Part shown: one piece after another, positions 16,374 through 23,912 of the stretch
Position numbering within the stretch: the stretch's first letter is position 1
Layout of the letters: each line of letters starts with the position of its first letter
Assembly: GCF_003097355.1 (NCBI RefSeq)
Contig: NZ_PYUI01000018.1
Coordinates: forward strand, 1-64,000
Length of the DNA: 64,000 nucleotides
Direction: 5' to 3'
Origin: Arthrobacter sp. H-02-3
Lineage (GTDB): Bacteria; Actinomycetota; Actinomycetes; Actinomycetales; Micrococcaceae
Notes under the pieces: model-generated
What the model was told of the DNA's origin: nothing
Seen by the model: only the letters and a program-made list of their open reading frames with translations
The model's database searches: none
Program-made: the position numbers and the translations under genes

Positions 16374-16853
16374 ATGCCGACAGAAGTTGACGACGCGCCG
16401 GGCACCGTCCCGGCAGAGAAGCTCATGGCGGCAACCATCAGCCGGGATGCGGGCTTCCTCCTAGCCAAGCTGCATGCCGCGGGTTCGGTCCTAAACAACC
16501 GCGCGCTGGCCGGATTCGGCCTCAAGGAGCGCTCCTATTCGGTGCTGGCCCTGGCCACCAGTGAGCTGGAGCCCACCCAGCGGGAGATGGCCGAATTCCT
16601 CAGCCTGGATCCCAGCCAGATCGTCGCGTTGATTGATGAGCTGGAGAAGCGCGGCCTGGTGATCCGCGCGCCCGGAAAACAGGACCGGCGCGCCAAGATC
16701 GTCTCCGCGACCGTGGAAGGCGCGGCAGTCTTCCGGCAAGCCGAGGCTGCGGCACGGGAGGCGGAATCCGCAGCCCTGGCCGGCCTCAGCGACACCGAGA
16801 TCGCGGCCCTCAAGGGGCTGCTGCGCAAGGCTTTATGGGGGCCGGCGGCCTGA
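16374..16853 (+). CDS. MarR-family transcriptional regulator
   Basis: The 159-residue protein has the MarR winged helix: LKERSYSVLALAT, REMAEFLSLDPSQIVALIDELEKRGLV as the recognition helix region, and the wing IRAPGKQDRRAKIVSAT with the conserved D-R-R. It is divergent from the catabolic operon, and MarR repressors of this arrangement usually respond to an aromatic acid or a CoA thioester of the pathway. ATG 16374 is preceded by ggag at short spacing. Confidence 0.9.
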   Translation: MPTEVDDAPGTVPAEKLMAATISRDAGFLLAKLHAAGSVLNNRALAGFGLKERSYSVLALATSELEPTQREMAEFLSLDPSQIVALIDELEKRGLVIRAPGKQDRRAKIVSATVEGAAVFRQAEAAAREAESAALAGLSDTEIAALKGLLRKALWGPAA

Positions 16854-16934
16854 TCCGCCCCGCACGGCGCGCGCCCATTCGCCCGGGCGCCGGAATCCGC
16901 AATCGGACGCGCTGAATCCGCCCCTTGCCGCCCC

Positions 16935-16985
16935 TTGTCAGGTCGCTATTCAGTGTTACTATCTAGTGGTAGTCAGTAACACTGA
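16935..16985 (+). promoter_or_regulatory. Promoter and PadR operator
   Basis: TTGTCA (16935-16940) and TACTAT (16957-16962), 16 bases apart, form a good vegetative promoter. A perfect 10-bp inverted repeat (16950-16959 with 16976-16985, 16-base spacer) covers the -10 and the start region. It lies 20 bases before the PadR gene, as expected for autoregulation. Confidence 0.65.
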
Positions 16986-17005
16986 GTAGCTGTAGGGAGG
17001 GTTCC

Positions 17006-17356
17006 ATGGGCAAGCAGATGACCGAAATGCTCAAGGGCACGCTCGAGGGCATCGTCCTCGCGATCCTGGCCGCGCAGCCGGCATACGGCTACGAGATCAC
17101 GGCGCGGCTGCGCGAGCAGGGCTTCTCCGACATCGTCGAGGGCACCGTCTATGCGCTGCTGGTCAGGATCGAGCAGCGCGGCCTCGTGGACGTGGCGAAG
17201 GTCCCGTCCGAGAAAGGGCCGCCGCGCAAGGTCTATTCCCTCAACGCACTCGGCGGCGAGTACCTCGAAGAGTTCTGGAGGACTTGGAGCTTCCTCCAAA
17301 TGCGGATCGAACAGCTCCACCACGACATAGAACACCCACAAAGCGAAGGGGAGTAA
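17006..17356 (+). CDS. PadR-family transcriptional regulator
   Basis: The 116-residue protein is the short PadR type: LKGTLEGIVLAILAAQPAYGYEITARLREQGF, EGTVYALLVRIEQRGLVDV, and a wing with PRKVYSLNALGGEYLEEF. The C-terminal dimerisation helix is followed by an acidic tail. gggagg precedes ATG 17006. Its stop is 2 bases before the DUF1048 start. The order PadR-DUF1048-ABC-permease is a recurrent actinobacterial export module in which PadR represses the module and responds to the exported compound. Confidence 0.9.
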   Translation: MGKQMTEMLKGTLEGIVLAILAAQPAYGYEITARLREQGFSDIVEGTVYALLVRIEQRGLVDVAKVPSEKGPPRKVYSLNALGGEYLEEFWRTWSFLQMRIEQLHHDIEHPQSEGE

Positions 17357-17358
17357 CC

Positions 17359-17724
17359 ATGGCCGCAGGATGGATCGAAAAGATCACCGGATCGTTCGAG
17401 GACAAGAAGCGCTGGCGCCGGTACAAGGATCGAAAAGAACAACTCCCCGCCAGCTATCGAACCGCAATCGACGGACTCGAGCGCTACTTCATGTACGCCG
17501 GGTCCATCGTCAAGGGCGATGTGCTGATGCAGATGCTCGAGGACCTCGCAGACCTGATCGAGCGGGCCGCCGTCGACGGCACCCCCATCCGCGACATCGT
17601 CGGGGACGACCCGGTGGAGTTCGCAGACACCTTCATCCAGAACTACTCCGACGGCCAGTGGATCAACAAGGAGCGCAAGCGCCTGACCGACGCCATCGAT
17701 CAGGCCGCCGCCGACGGCGTGTGA
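17359..17724 (+). CDS. DUF1048 domain protein
   Basis: The 121-residue alpha-helical protein matches DUF1048 (WIEKITGSFEDKKRWRRYKDRKEQLP, then YFMYAGSIVKGDVLMQMLEDLADLIE). ATG 17359 has ggggag upstream and is used rather than an in-frame start inside padR. The family has no known activity but is nearly always found between PadR and an ABC exporter, so an accessory or signalling role in that module is likely. Confidence 0.87.
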   Translation: MAAGWIEKITGSFEDKKRWRRYKDRKEQLPASYRTAIDGLERYFMYAGSIVKGDVLMQMLEDLADLIERAAVDGTPIRDIVGDDPVEFADTFIQNYSDGQWINKERKRLTDAIDQAAADGV

Positions 17725-17749
17725 ACGCACCGGGAACGGAGAACCGGAT

Positions 17750-18580
17750 ATGACCACCGGACAGGCCCTCGAACCCGCGATCCGGGTGCAGGGCATCGAG
17801 AAATCATTCAAGGACCTGCACGTTCTGCGGGGCGTCGACTTCACCGTCAGTGCGGGGAGCATCTTCGCGTTGCTCGGTTCGAACGGTGCGGGCAAGACCA
17901 CGCTGGTGCGGATCCTGTCGACGCTGCTGAAGGCCGACGCCGGCACCGCGACGGTTCACGGCTTCGACGTCGCCGCGAAGCCCGGCGACGTGCGCGAGTC
18001 GATCAGCCTGACCGGCCAGTTCGCCGCGGTCGATGAAGTGCTCACCGGTCGGGAAAACCTCGTGCTGATCGCCAAGTTGCGTCATCTGACAAACCCGGGT
18101 GCGATCGCTGACACACTGCTCGACCGCTTCGCACTCACCGAAGCAGGACACCGCAAGGCGTCGACATACTCCGGCGGCATGCGACGCCGACTCGACATTG
18201 CGATGAGCCTGATCGGGAACCCGCCGGTCGTCTTCCTCGACGAACCGACGACCGGGCTCGACCCCCAGGCACGCATCGAGGTGTGGCAGACCGTCAAGCA
18301 ACTTGCCGGTCAGGGCACGACGGTACTGCTCACCACGCAGTACCTCGACGAGGCCGAAAAGCTCGCCGACCGCATCGCGATCCTGCATGAAGGCAGGATC
18401 ATCCAGAACGGGACTCTCAGCGAACTCAAGCAACTCCTCCCGCCCGCCACGGTCGAGTACGTCGAGAAGCAGCCCTCCCTCGAGGACGTCTTCCTCGCCC
18501 TCGTCGGCGCCACCGGCGGCGACCGCACCGACGACGACCGCACCGACGACCCGGTCCCGGCACGAAAGGCACCCCGATGA
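17750..18580 (+). CDS. ABC transporter ATPase (DrrA-type)
   Basis: The 276-residue ATPase has Walker A GSNGAGKTT at residues 43-51, a Q-loop in the SLTGQFAAVDEVLTGREN block, signature YSGGMRRRLDIA, Walker B VVFLDEPTTGLD, and a short C-terminal region. It would power the ABC-2 permease encoded next. The C terminus holds an exact 15-bp tandem duplication encoding DRTDD twice. It overlaps the permease in ATGA. Confidence 0.92.
   Translation: MTTGQALEPAIRVQGIEKSFKDLHVLRGVDFTVSAGSIFALLGSNGAGKTTLVRILSTLLKADAGTATVHGFDVAAKPGDVRESISLTGQFAAVDEVLTGRENLVLIAKLRHLTNPGAIADTLLDRFALTEAGHRKASTYSGGMRRRLDIAMSLIGNPPVVFLDEPTTGLDPQARIEVWQTVKQLAGQGTTVLLTTQYLDEAEKLADRIAILHEGRIIQNGTLSELKQLLPPATVEYVEKQPSLEDVFLALVGATGGDRTDDDRTDDPVPARKAPR
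18521..18550 (+). repeat. Exact 15-bp tandem duplication in the ABC ATPase
   Basis: Bases 18521-18535 and 18536-18550 are identical, giving DRTDD-DRTDD near the C terminus. The change is in frame and lies after the conserved domain. Confidence 0.9.
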
Positions 18581-19341
18581 CCACCCGCGTCCTTGGCGAC
18601 ACCGGCGTCCTGACTGGCCGCTCGCTGCGCCACATCCTCCGCAGCCCGGACACGATCATGACCACCGCCGTCACCCCGATCGCGCTGATGCTGCTGTTCG
18701 TGTACGTATTCGGCGGCGCGATTAACACCGGATCCGGCGAGTCGTACGTCAACTACATGCTCCCCGGCATCCTGCTCATCACGATCGCGTCCGGCGTCGC
18801 GTACACCGCCTACCGGTTGTTCCTCGATATGCAGGGCGGTATCTTCGAACGCTTTCAGTCCATGCCGATCGCGAGGTCAAGCGTGCTCTGGGCGCACGTG
18901 CTCACATCCCTGGCAGCCAACCTTGTCGCGGTCGCGATCGTCATCGGCGTCGCGCTGATCATGGGGTTTCGGACCGGCGCCTCCGTGGCAAACTGGCTCG
19001 CCGTCGCTGGCATCCTGATCCTGTTCACCCTCGCACTGACCTGGATCGCCGTCATCGCAGGGCTGTCCGCGAAGAGCGTCGACGGCGCGAGCGCGTTCAG
19101 CTACCCGCTGATCTTTCTGCCGTTCATCAGCTCGGCGTTCGTACCCACCGACTCGATGCCCGGCCCGGTCGCCTGGTTCGCCGAGAACCAGCCGGTGACC
19201 TCCATCGTGAACACCATCCGAGCCTTGCTCGCCCAGGAACCCAGTGGCAGCGACATCTGGATCGCCCTCGCCTGGCTCGTCGGCATTCTCGTTGTCGCCT
19301 ACGCCTTCGCGATCGCCATCTACCGTCGCAGGATCAGCTGA
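18577..19341 (+). CDS. ABC-2 type permease (DrrB-type)
   Basis: The 254-residue protein has six hydrophobic segments and the ABC-2 pattern: LRSPDTIMTTAVTPIALMLLFVYVFGG, MLPGILLITIASG, GIFERFQSMPIARSS, and SAFSYPLIFLPFISSAFVP. With the ATPase it forms a drug- or lipid-type exporter. It is the last gene of the PadR module; no strong terminator is visible after it. Confidence 0.9.
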   Translation: MTTRVLGDTGVLTGRSLRHILRSPDTIMTTAVTPIALMLLFVYVFGGAINTGSGESYVNYMLPGILLITIASGVAYTAYRLFLDMQGGIFERFQSMPIARSSVLWAHVLTSLAANLVAVAIVIGVALIMGFRTGASVANWLAVAGILILFTLALTWIAVIAGLSAKSVDGASAFSYPLIFLPFISSAFVPTDSMPGPVAWFAENQPVTSIVNTIRALLAQEPSGSDIWIALAWLVGILVVAYAFAIAIYRRRIS

Positions 19342-19538
19342 GGCCAGGCGCTGGCGGTCCCGGAATGCCGCGCCGGTTCAGGACCACCACCATTAGCCCT
19401 GAGAACCGGGTCCCCGGTCGCGTAGTTCTTCCTCCACCGGGGCCGGCCCGCCTGATTGACCCAGCTTTCGGGGGCAGGCCACAGCCCGCCACGCGCTTTG
19501 ACTATGCCGGTTGAGATAGCGTTGGGACAGGAGGAGCC

Positions 19539-20102
19539 ATGACCGTTCGGAGCGCCGGCATTCTGCTCTACCGGCTGGGCAGCACGCCCGGACCCGGCAG
19601 TGCGTCCCCGCAAACGAGCGCCCCGGAACACGGCAGCGCTTCTCCGCTGGAGGTCTGGATCGCCCACATGGGCGGACCGTTCTGGGCCGGCAAGGACGCC
19701 CGCGCGTGGTCCGTCCCCAAGGGCGAATACCCCGCCGGCGAGGACCCGTTGGAGGCCGCGCACCGGGAGTTCGCGGAGGAAATAGGCACCCCTGCACCCC
19801 CGGCCGACTACCACCGGCTCGGCGACTTCCGGCAGCCTTCCGGCAAGGTCATCACGGTCTACGCGGCCGAATCGGACTTTCAGCCCGACCGCATCGTGAG
19901 CAACACCTTCACCCTGGAGTGGCCCAAGGGATCCGGCGCCCTCCGCAGCTTCCCCGAGATCGACGACGCCGAATGGGCCACGGAAGAACAAGCCAGGGAC
20001 CGGCTGGTGAAGGGCCAACTGCCGATCCTCGACGCGCTCCTCCGGCACCTCGGACTCAGCGTGGCACCGGCCGGGGAGCTAAATCCGACGGAATCTAAAT
20101 GA
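19539..20102 (+). CDS. NUDIX hydrolase
   Basis: The 187-residue protein contains a complete Nudix box at residues 62-84 (G-x5-E-x7-REFAEEIGT), preceded by a VWIAHMGGPFWAGKDARAW strand region. It probably hydrolyses a nucleoside-diphosphate-linked compound. The N-terminal insert rich in Pro, Gly and Ser (residues 15-36) is unusual. gaggag lies just before ATG 19539. It stands alone. Confidence 0.9.
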   Translation: MTVRSAGILLYRLGSTPGPGSASPQTSAPEHGSASPLEVWIAHMGGPFWAGKDARAWSVPKGEYPAGEDPLEAAHREFAEEIGTPAPPADYHRLGDFRQPSGKVITVYAAESDFQPDRIVSNTFTLEWPKGSGALRSFPEIDDAEWATEEQARDRLVKGQLPILDALLRHLGLSVAPAGELNPTESK

Positions 20103-20589
20103 TGTTGTCAACGGATATTGGTGTGCCGCTCCGGCGTCCCGGCCAGCCGCGCCAGCGGTGGCCCTCATCCTGGTTGACGCCGCGAAAAGCAGGTGCGGGA
20201 CAATCCCCTGCTGTTCCTGCGGCGCTGACCGGGTAGCGACAGCCGCCTAAGCCGCGTTGTCCGGGTTGTGTCCACTGGCGGGCAGGTGGAGCCCTCCGCA
20301 CTGCTCAAAGCTGGGCGGTTTCTAACAACCGTCGCAACAAGTCTGCCGTGAAGCTACCAGTCCTAGTAAGTACTGCTGCCCTACCTTTCAGAAGCTTGAC
20401 CTTCGCATTGCCGAGTTGGCCGCTAAACCATTTACCTCGTTGGATGTGGGTCCGCGCCGTAACCGCGTTGTCGCGCCACGCGACCGGATCCCAGATTTGA
20501 AACAAATGCATTTTCCTGACAAGCTGTCGGAAAGATGCCGACAGCTTGTCAGCAACTTCATACTTTCCGCCCCCAACCTAGGACTGCCA
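20103..20589. other. 487-base interval with a strong dyad but no convincing gene
   Basis: The left 300 bases hold only short frames without family resemblance, and base composition drops in 20300-20570. The only clear element is the dyad at 20517-20551 that belongs to the downstream ABC/TetR module. A decayed gene cannot be excluded. Confidence 0.5.
20517..20551 (+). promoter_or_regulatory. Double palindromic operator before the FtsX-ABC-TetR operon
   Basis: A perfect 14-bp inverted repeat (20517-20530 with 20538-20551, 7-base loop) lies 39 bases before the permease start. Each half is itself palindromic: GACAAGCTGTC (20518-20528) and GACAGCTTGTC (20540-20550), 22 bases apart, two helical turns. 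A -10-like TACTTT follows at 20561-20566. This is the kind of site bound by TetR repressors as a pair of dimers; the tetR gene is three genes downstream. Confidence 0.65.
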
Positions 20590-21732
20590 ATGTTCCTCGC
20601 ACTCCGCGAATTGATCTTCGCGCGTGGCCGCTTCAGCCTGATGGGCGGTGTCATTGCACTCATCGCCGTCCTGATGGTGATGCTCTCCGGCCTTTCCTCC
20701 GGCCTCGTCAACGACGGCGTGTCAGGCCTCAAGTCGATGCCCGTGACCACTATCGCCTTCGACCAGGGCACCAAGACCGACAACGCCTTCTCCCGCTCCG
20801 TGATCGATGACCAGCAGCTCAACGCCTGGCGCAGCGTCGAGGGCGTGGCCGCCGCCGCGAAGATGGGCGTGGGCATGGCCAATGCCACGACCGATTCCGG
20901 CAAGCAGATTGACCTCACGCTTTTCGGCATCGAGCCCGGATCCTTCCTGGAACCGTCCCGCTCCGCAGGCACCGGTCTCGGCGATCCTGACGGCATCGTC
21001 GTGTCCTCGACCGCGAAGGCTGAAGGCATCGACCTCGGCACGGTCGTGACGCTGGACCGGATCGGCACGAAGCTTAGAGTTGTTGGCTTCACCGATGGGC
21101 AGGCCACGTTCGGACACGTCGAGGTGGCCTACCTGCCCCTGAAAACCTGGCAGCTGATCGCCTCCGGCCAGGCCGCCGCCGGAGCCCCGAGCGCCGAGCG
21201 CATGTCCGCAGTGTCCTTTGATACCGCCAGCGTTGTTGCCGTCCAGGCCAAGCCCGGCGCCAGGCTGGACCTTGCCGCCGGCGACACTGCAGCCGGAACG
21301 ACCAGCAAATCCCTGTCCGCCGCCTTCAATGCATCTCCCGGCTATGAGGCCGAGACCATGACCCTGAGCATGATCCAGGTCTTCCTCTACGCGATCTGCG
21401 CTCTGGTGGTCGGCGCGTTCTTCACCGTGTGGACGATCCAGCGCAAGCACGAAATTTCGGTCCTGCGGGCCATCGGAGCCTCAACGGGGTACCTGCTGCG
21501 GGATGGACTGGCCCAGGCCGCCATCCTGTTGGTGGGATTCACCGCGCTGGGCGTGGCCGCCGGTCTGGGACTCGGCGCCGCCATGCCGGACGCTATGCCG
21601 TTCGCTCTCGAGGCCACACCGATCGCCATCGCCACGGCTCTCACCATCGGGCTGGGCCTGATCGGTGCCACCGTGGCCGTGGTGCGCATTTCCCGGATCG
21701 ACCCGCTCAACGCCCTCGGAGGACAGCGATGA
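20590..21732 (+). CDS. FtsX-like (MacB-type) ABC permease
   Basis: The 380-residue protein starts MFLALRELIFARGRFSLMGGVIALIAVLMVML (first helix), has a large extracytoplasmic domain, and ends with three helices including AICALVVGAFFTVWTIQRKHEISVLRAIGAS and the RIDPLNALGGQR tail typical of FtsX/MacB permeases. I placed the start at ATG 20590 because upstream in-frame codons cross the operator. The family handles extracytoplasmic substrates such as peptides and lipoproteins or acts as mechanotransmitter. It overlaps the ATPase in ATGA. Confidence 0.88.
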   Translation: MFLALRELIFARGRFSLMGGVIALIAVLMVMLSGLSSGLVNDGVSGLKSMPVTTIAFDQGTKTDNAFSRSVIDDQQLNAWRSVEGVAAAAKMGVGMANATTDSGKQIDLTLFGIEPGSFLEPSRSAGTGLGDPDGIVVSSTAKAEGIDLGTVVTLDRIGTKLRVVGFTDGQATFGHVEVAYLPLKTWQLIASGQAAAGAPSAERMSAVSFDTASVVAVQAKPGARLDLAAGDTAAGTTSKSLSAAFNASPGYEAETMTLSMIQVFLYAICALVVGAFFTVWTIQRKHEISVLRAIGASTGYLLRDGLAQAAILLVGFTALGVAAGLGLGAAMPDAMPFALEATPIAIATALTIGLGLIGATVAVVRISRIDPLNALGGQR

Positions 21733-22460
21733 CCAGCTCCACCTTTCCCGCAGCCGGGGCAAGCCGTGCCGACGCACCGCAGGCCGCCGGCCTGTCCATC
21801 CGCCACGCGGTGATGGAACTCGGCGACGGCGACACCCGGGTGACAGCCCTGGATGACGTCAGCCTCGATGTTGCCCCAGGCGAGTTCCTGGCCATTGTGG
21901 GGCCGTCCGGTTCCGGCAAGTCTTCACTCCTCGCCGTCGCCGGCGCCCTGGCATCCCCGGATTCCGGAACGGTCACGGTCAACGGCCAGGACCTTTCCCA
22001 ACTGAGCCAGGGCAAACGCGCTGCGTTCCGGCTGTCCAATATTGGCTTCGTCTTCCAGTCCGGCAACCTCATCCCTGCATTGACCGCGGCGGACCAGCTC
22101 CGCCTGATCAACCGGCTCGCGGGCGGCCCGAAGACCTTCGACCCGGTTCCCCTACTGGAATCCGTCGGCATGGCCCACCGTGCGACCAACCGTCCCGGCC
22201 AGCTCTCCGGCGGCGAACGCCAGCGCGTCGGCATCGCACGGGCACTCGTCACCGGAGCGAAACTCCTTCTCGTGGACGAACCGACCGCGTCCCTGGACCG
22301 GGCACGCAGCCGCGAAGTCGTGGAACTCCTCGCACGTCAAAGCCACGAGCACGGCGTCGCAACCATCATGGTCACCCACGACCACGACGTCCTCGGCTAC
22401 TGCGACCGCATCGTCGAAATGGTGGACGGCCGCTTAGGCGCCCCGGCCCCGGTCCGCTAA
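21729..22460 (+). CDS. ABC ATPase (LolD/MacB-type)
   Basis: The 243-residue ATPase has Walker A GPSGSGKSS, Q-loop FVFQSGNLIPALTAADQ, signature LSGGERQRVGIARAL, Walker B LLLVDEPTASLD and the H-loop VTHDHDV. It pairs with the FtsX-like permease through a 4-base overlap. The in-frame extension upstream is inside the permease gene and is not used. Confidence 0.92.
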   Translation: MTSSTFPAAGASRADAPQAAGLSIRHAVMELGDGDTRVTALDDVSLDVAPGEFLAIVGPSGSGKSSLLAVAGALASPDSGTVTVNGQDLSQLSQGKRAAFRLSNIGFVFQSGNLIPALTAADQLRLINRLAGGPKTFDPVPLLESVGMAHRATNRPGQLSGGERQRVGIARALVTGAKLLLVDEPTASLDRARSREVVELLARQSHEHGVATIMVTHDHDVLGYCDRIVEMVDGRLGAPAPVR

Positions 22461-22474
22461 CACACCCGACCCCG

Positions 22475-22517
22475 GGCGCGAGACGGCGACCCGCTCAGCA
22501 CGCCGCCGTCTCGCGCC
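22475..22517 (+). terminator. Hairpin after the ABC pair
   Basis: Perfect 14-bp arms (22475-22488 and 22504-22517) enclose a 15-base loop, 14 bases after the ATPase stop. It may partly separate tetR expression from the transporter genes. Confidence 0.6.
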
Positions 22518-22561
22518 GTACTCTTGATGCGTACGTCAGCCAGCGTCAAAGGATCCCCGCA

Positions 22562-23161
22562 ATGCCCAGAATCAGTGCCGCCACCGTCGCGGAACACCGC
22601 GCCGCACAAGAACGCGCACTACTGGACGCTGCCCACGAACTCCTACAAGAAACCTCCGAAGCGCCCACCATGGCCGACGTGGCCTTGCGGGCCGGACTCT
22701 CACGTCCCAGTGTTTACCAGTACTTCGGCTCCCGCCACGACCTCCTCCAGGCGCTGGTCCGCGACATCTTTCCGCGCTGGACCGAGCGCGTCACCGGCGC
22801 CATGGCCGATGCCCCCACCAAAGCCGACCGCATCCTGGCCTACGCCACAGCCAACGTGGACCTTGTCGCCGAAGGAGCCCACGCCGTGGGTTCGGCGCTG
22901 GCCGCGCTGGCCCCGGGGGCCGAACTCGACGAGCAAGCCACCCGCATGCATCGCCAGCTTCAGGAACCGCTCATCGAGACGCTCACAGAACTCGGGGTTC
23001 CGGACCCCGAGTCGCTGGCAGAGATGATCAACTCCGTCGTCCACGCCGGCACCCGCATGCTCGAATCCGGGCAAACGCTGGAACAAGTCCACTCCCACCT
23101 CAGCACGCTGCTCGGTCCCTTCGTGACAGCACACCAAAACTCCGAAGGCACCCGCATTTAG
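22562..23161 (+). CDS. TetR-family transcriptional regulator
   Basis: The 199-residue protein has the TetR helix-turn-helix (ERALLDAAHELLQETSEAPTMADVALRAGLSRPSVYQYFGSRHDLL), and a C-terminal ligand domain with no recognised subfamily. It lies downstream of the ABC pair and is the likely reader of the double dyad at 20517-20551. AAAGGA precedes ATG 22562. Confidence 0.9.
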   Translation: MPRISAATVAEHRAAQERALLDAAHELLQETSEAPTMADVALRAGLSRPSVYQYFGSRHDLLQALVRDIFPRWTERVTGAMADAPTKADRILAYATANVDLVAEGAHAVGSALAALAPGAELDEQATRMHRQLQEPLIETLTELGVPDPESLAEMINSVVHAGTRMLESGQTLEQVHSHLSTLLGPFVTAHQNSEGTRI

Positions 23162-23339
23162 GTCTCTTCGACCGCACCCTCATGGGTTCTTGTGTCCTTT
23201 GCTGAGGATTCCGTGACCGGAGGCGGCTCAGGTGCCCGCAGGACGGAAGCATGACAAAAGCCGATAAGTAATTGACATTGTTTGTAACACGGCGGAGGTC
23301 TCTGCTAGCCAAGAGGGCCGGGATCGTTCATGCTTAGCT

Positions 23340-23912
23340 ATGACCTCAATGCCGAGCCAGTACCGGATCATCGCGGTATGCACCGGAAACATCTGCCGGT
23401 CCCCGATGGCAGAGCTCATGCTGGCGGAGGCATTCCGTGCCGAGCGCCTCACCCGGGCGGTGGTCGATTCGGCAGGAACCACCGCGTATGAGGCCGGCCG
23501 GCCCATCGATCCCCGGGCCGCGCGCAAACTCACCTCCCAGAACATAGCCTCGGACCGCCACATGGCGCGCGAATGGCGCCCTGAATGGTTCGTCAGCCGC
23601 GAGCTGATCCTGGCCCTCGACGTCGACCACTACGGCTGGCTCCGGCAGGCGGCACCGGACCGCGAGTCGCTGGCCAAAATCCGCATGCTGCGCAGCTTCG
23701 ACCCCGCGGTGGCGGACAAGGACCCGCTGGAGCAGGGCATCGAGGACCCGTGGTACGGCGGCCACACCGACTTCGACACCACCTGGAACCTCATCCGGGC
23801 CTCCGTTCCGGGGATCGTGGAGCACGTCCGCACCGAGCTTCAGCGCCGGGACGGGCACCATCACGGCAGTGATCAACCCAATGCAGAGCAGCGGGTACGC
23901 TCTATTTCATGA
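23340..23912 (+). CDS. Low-molecular-weight protein tyrosine phosphatase family protein
   Basis: The 190-residue protein has the phosphatase loop C-TGNIC-R-S with Cys14 and Arg20, and the general-acid loop EDPWYGG about 120 residues later. It would dephosphorylate Tyr-phosphate or arsenate-type substrates in the cytoplasm. ATG 23340 lacks a clear ribosome site; ATG at codon 4 is an alternative. It overlaps the following kinase-PabB gene by 4 bases, a neighbour with no obvious functional link. Confidence 0.85.
   Translation: MTSMPSQYRIIAVCTGNICRSPMAELMLAEAFRAERLTRAVVDSAGTTAYEAGRPIDPRAARKLTSQNIASDRHMAREWRPEWFVSRELILALDVDHYGWLRQAAPDRESLAKIRMLRSFDPAVADKDPLEQGIEDPWYGGHTDFDTTWNLIRASVPGIVEHVRTELQRRDGHHHGSDQPNAEQRVRSIS

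Noticed and set aside
20305..20511. Leftward 68-codon frame in the gap before the FtsX gene
   Set aside because: It has no ribosome site, no family resemblance, and lies in a low-GC regulatory gap.
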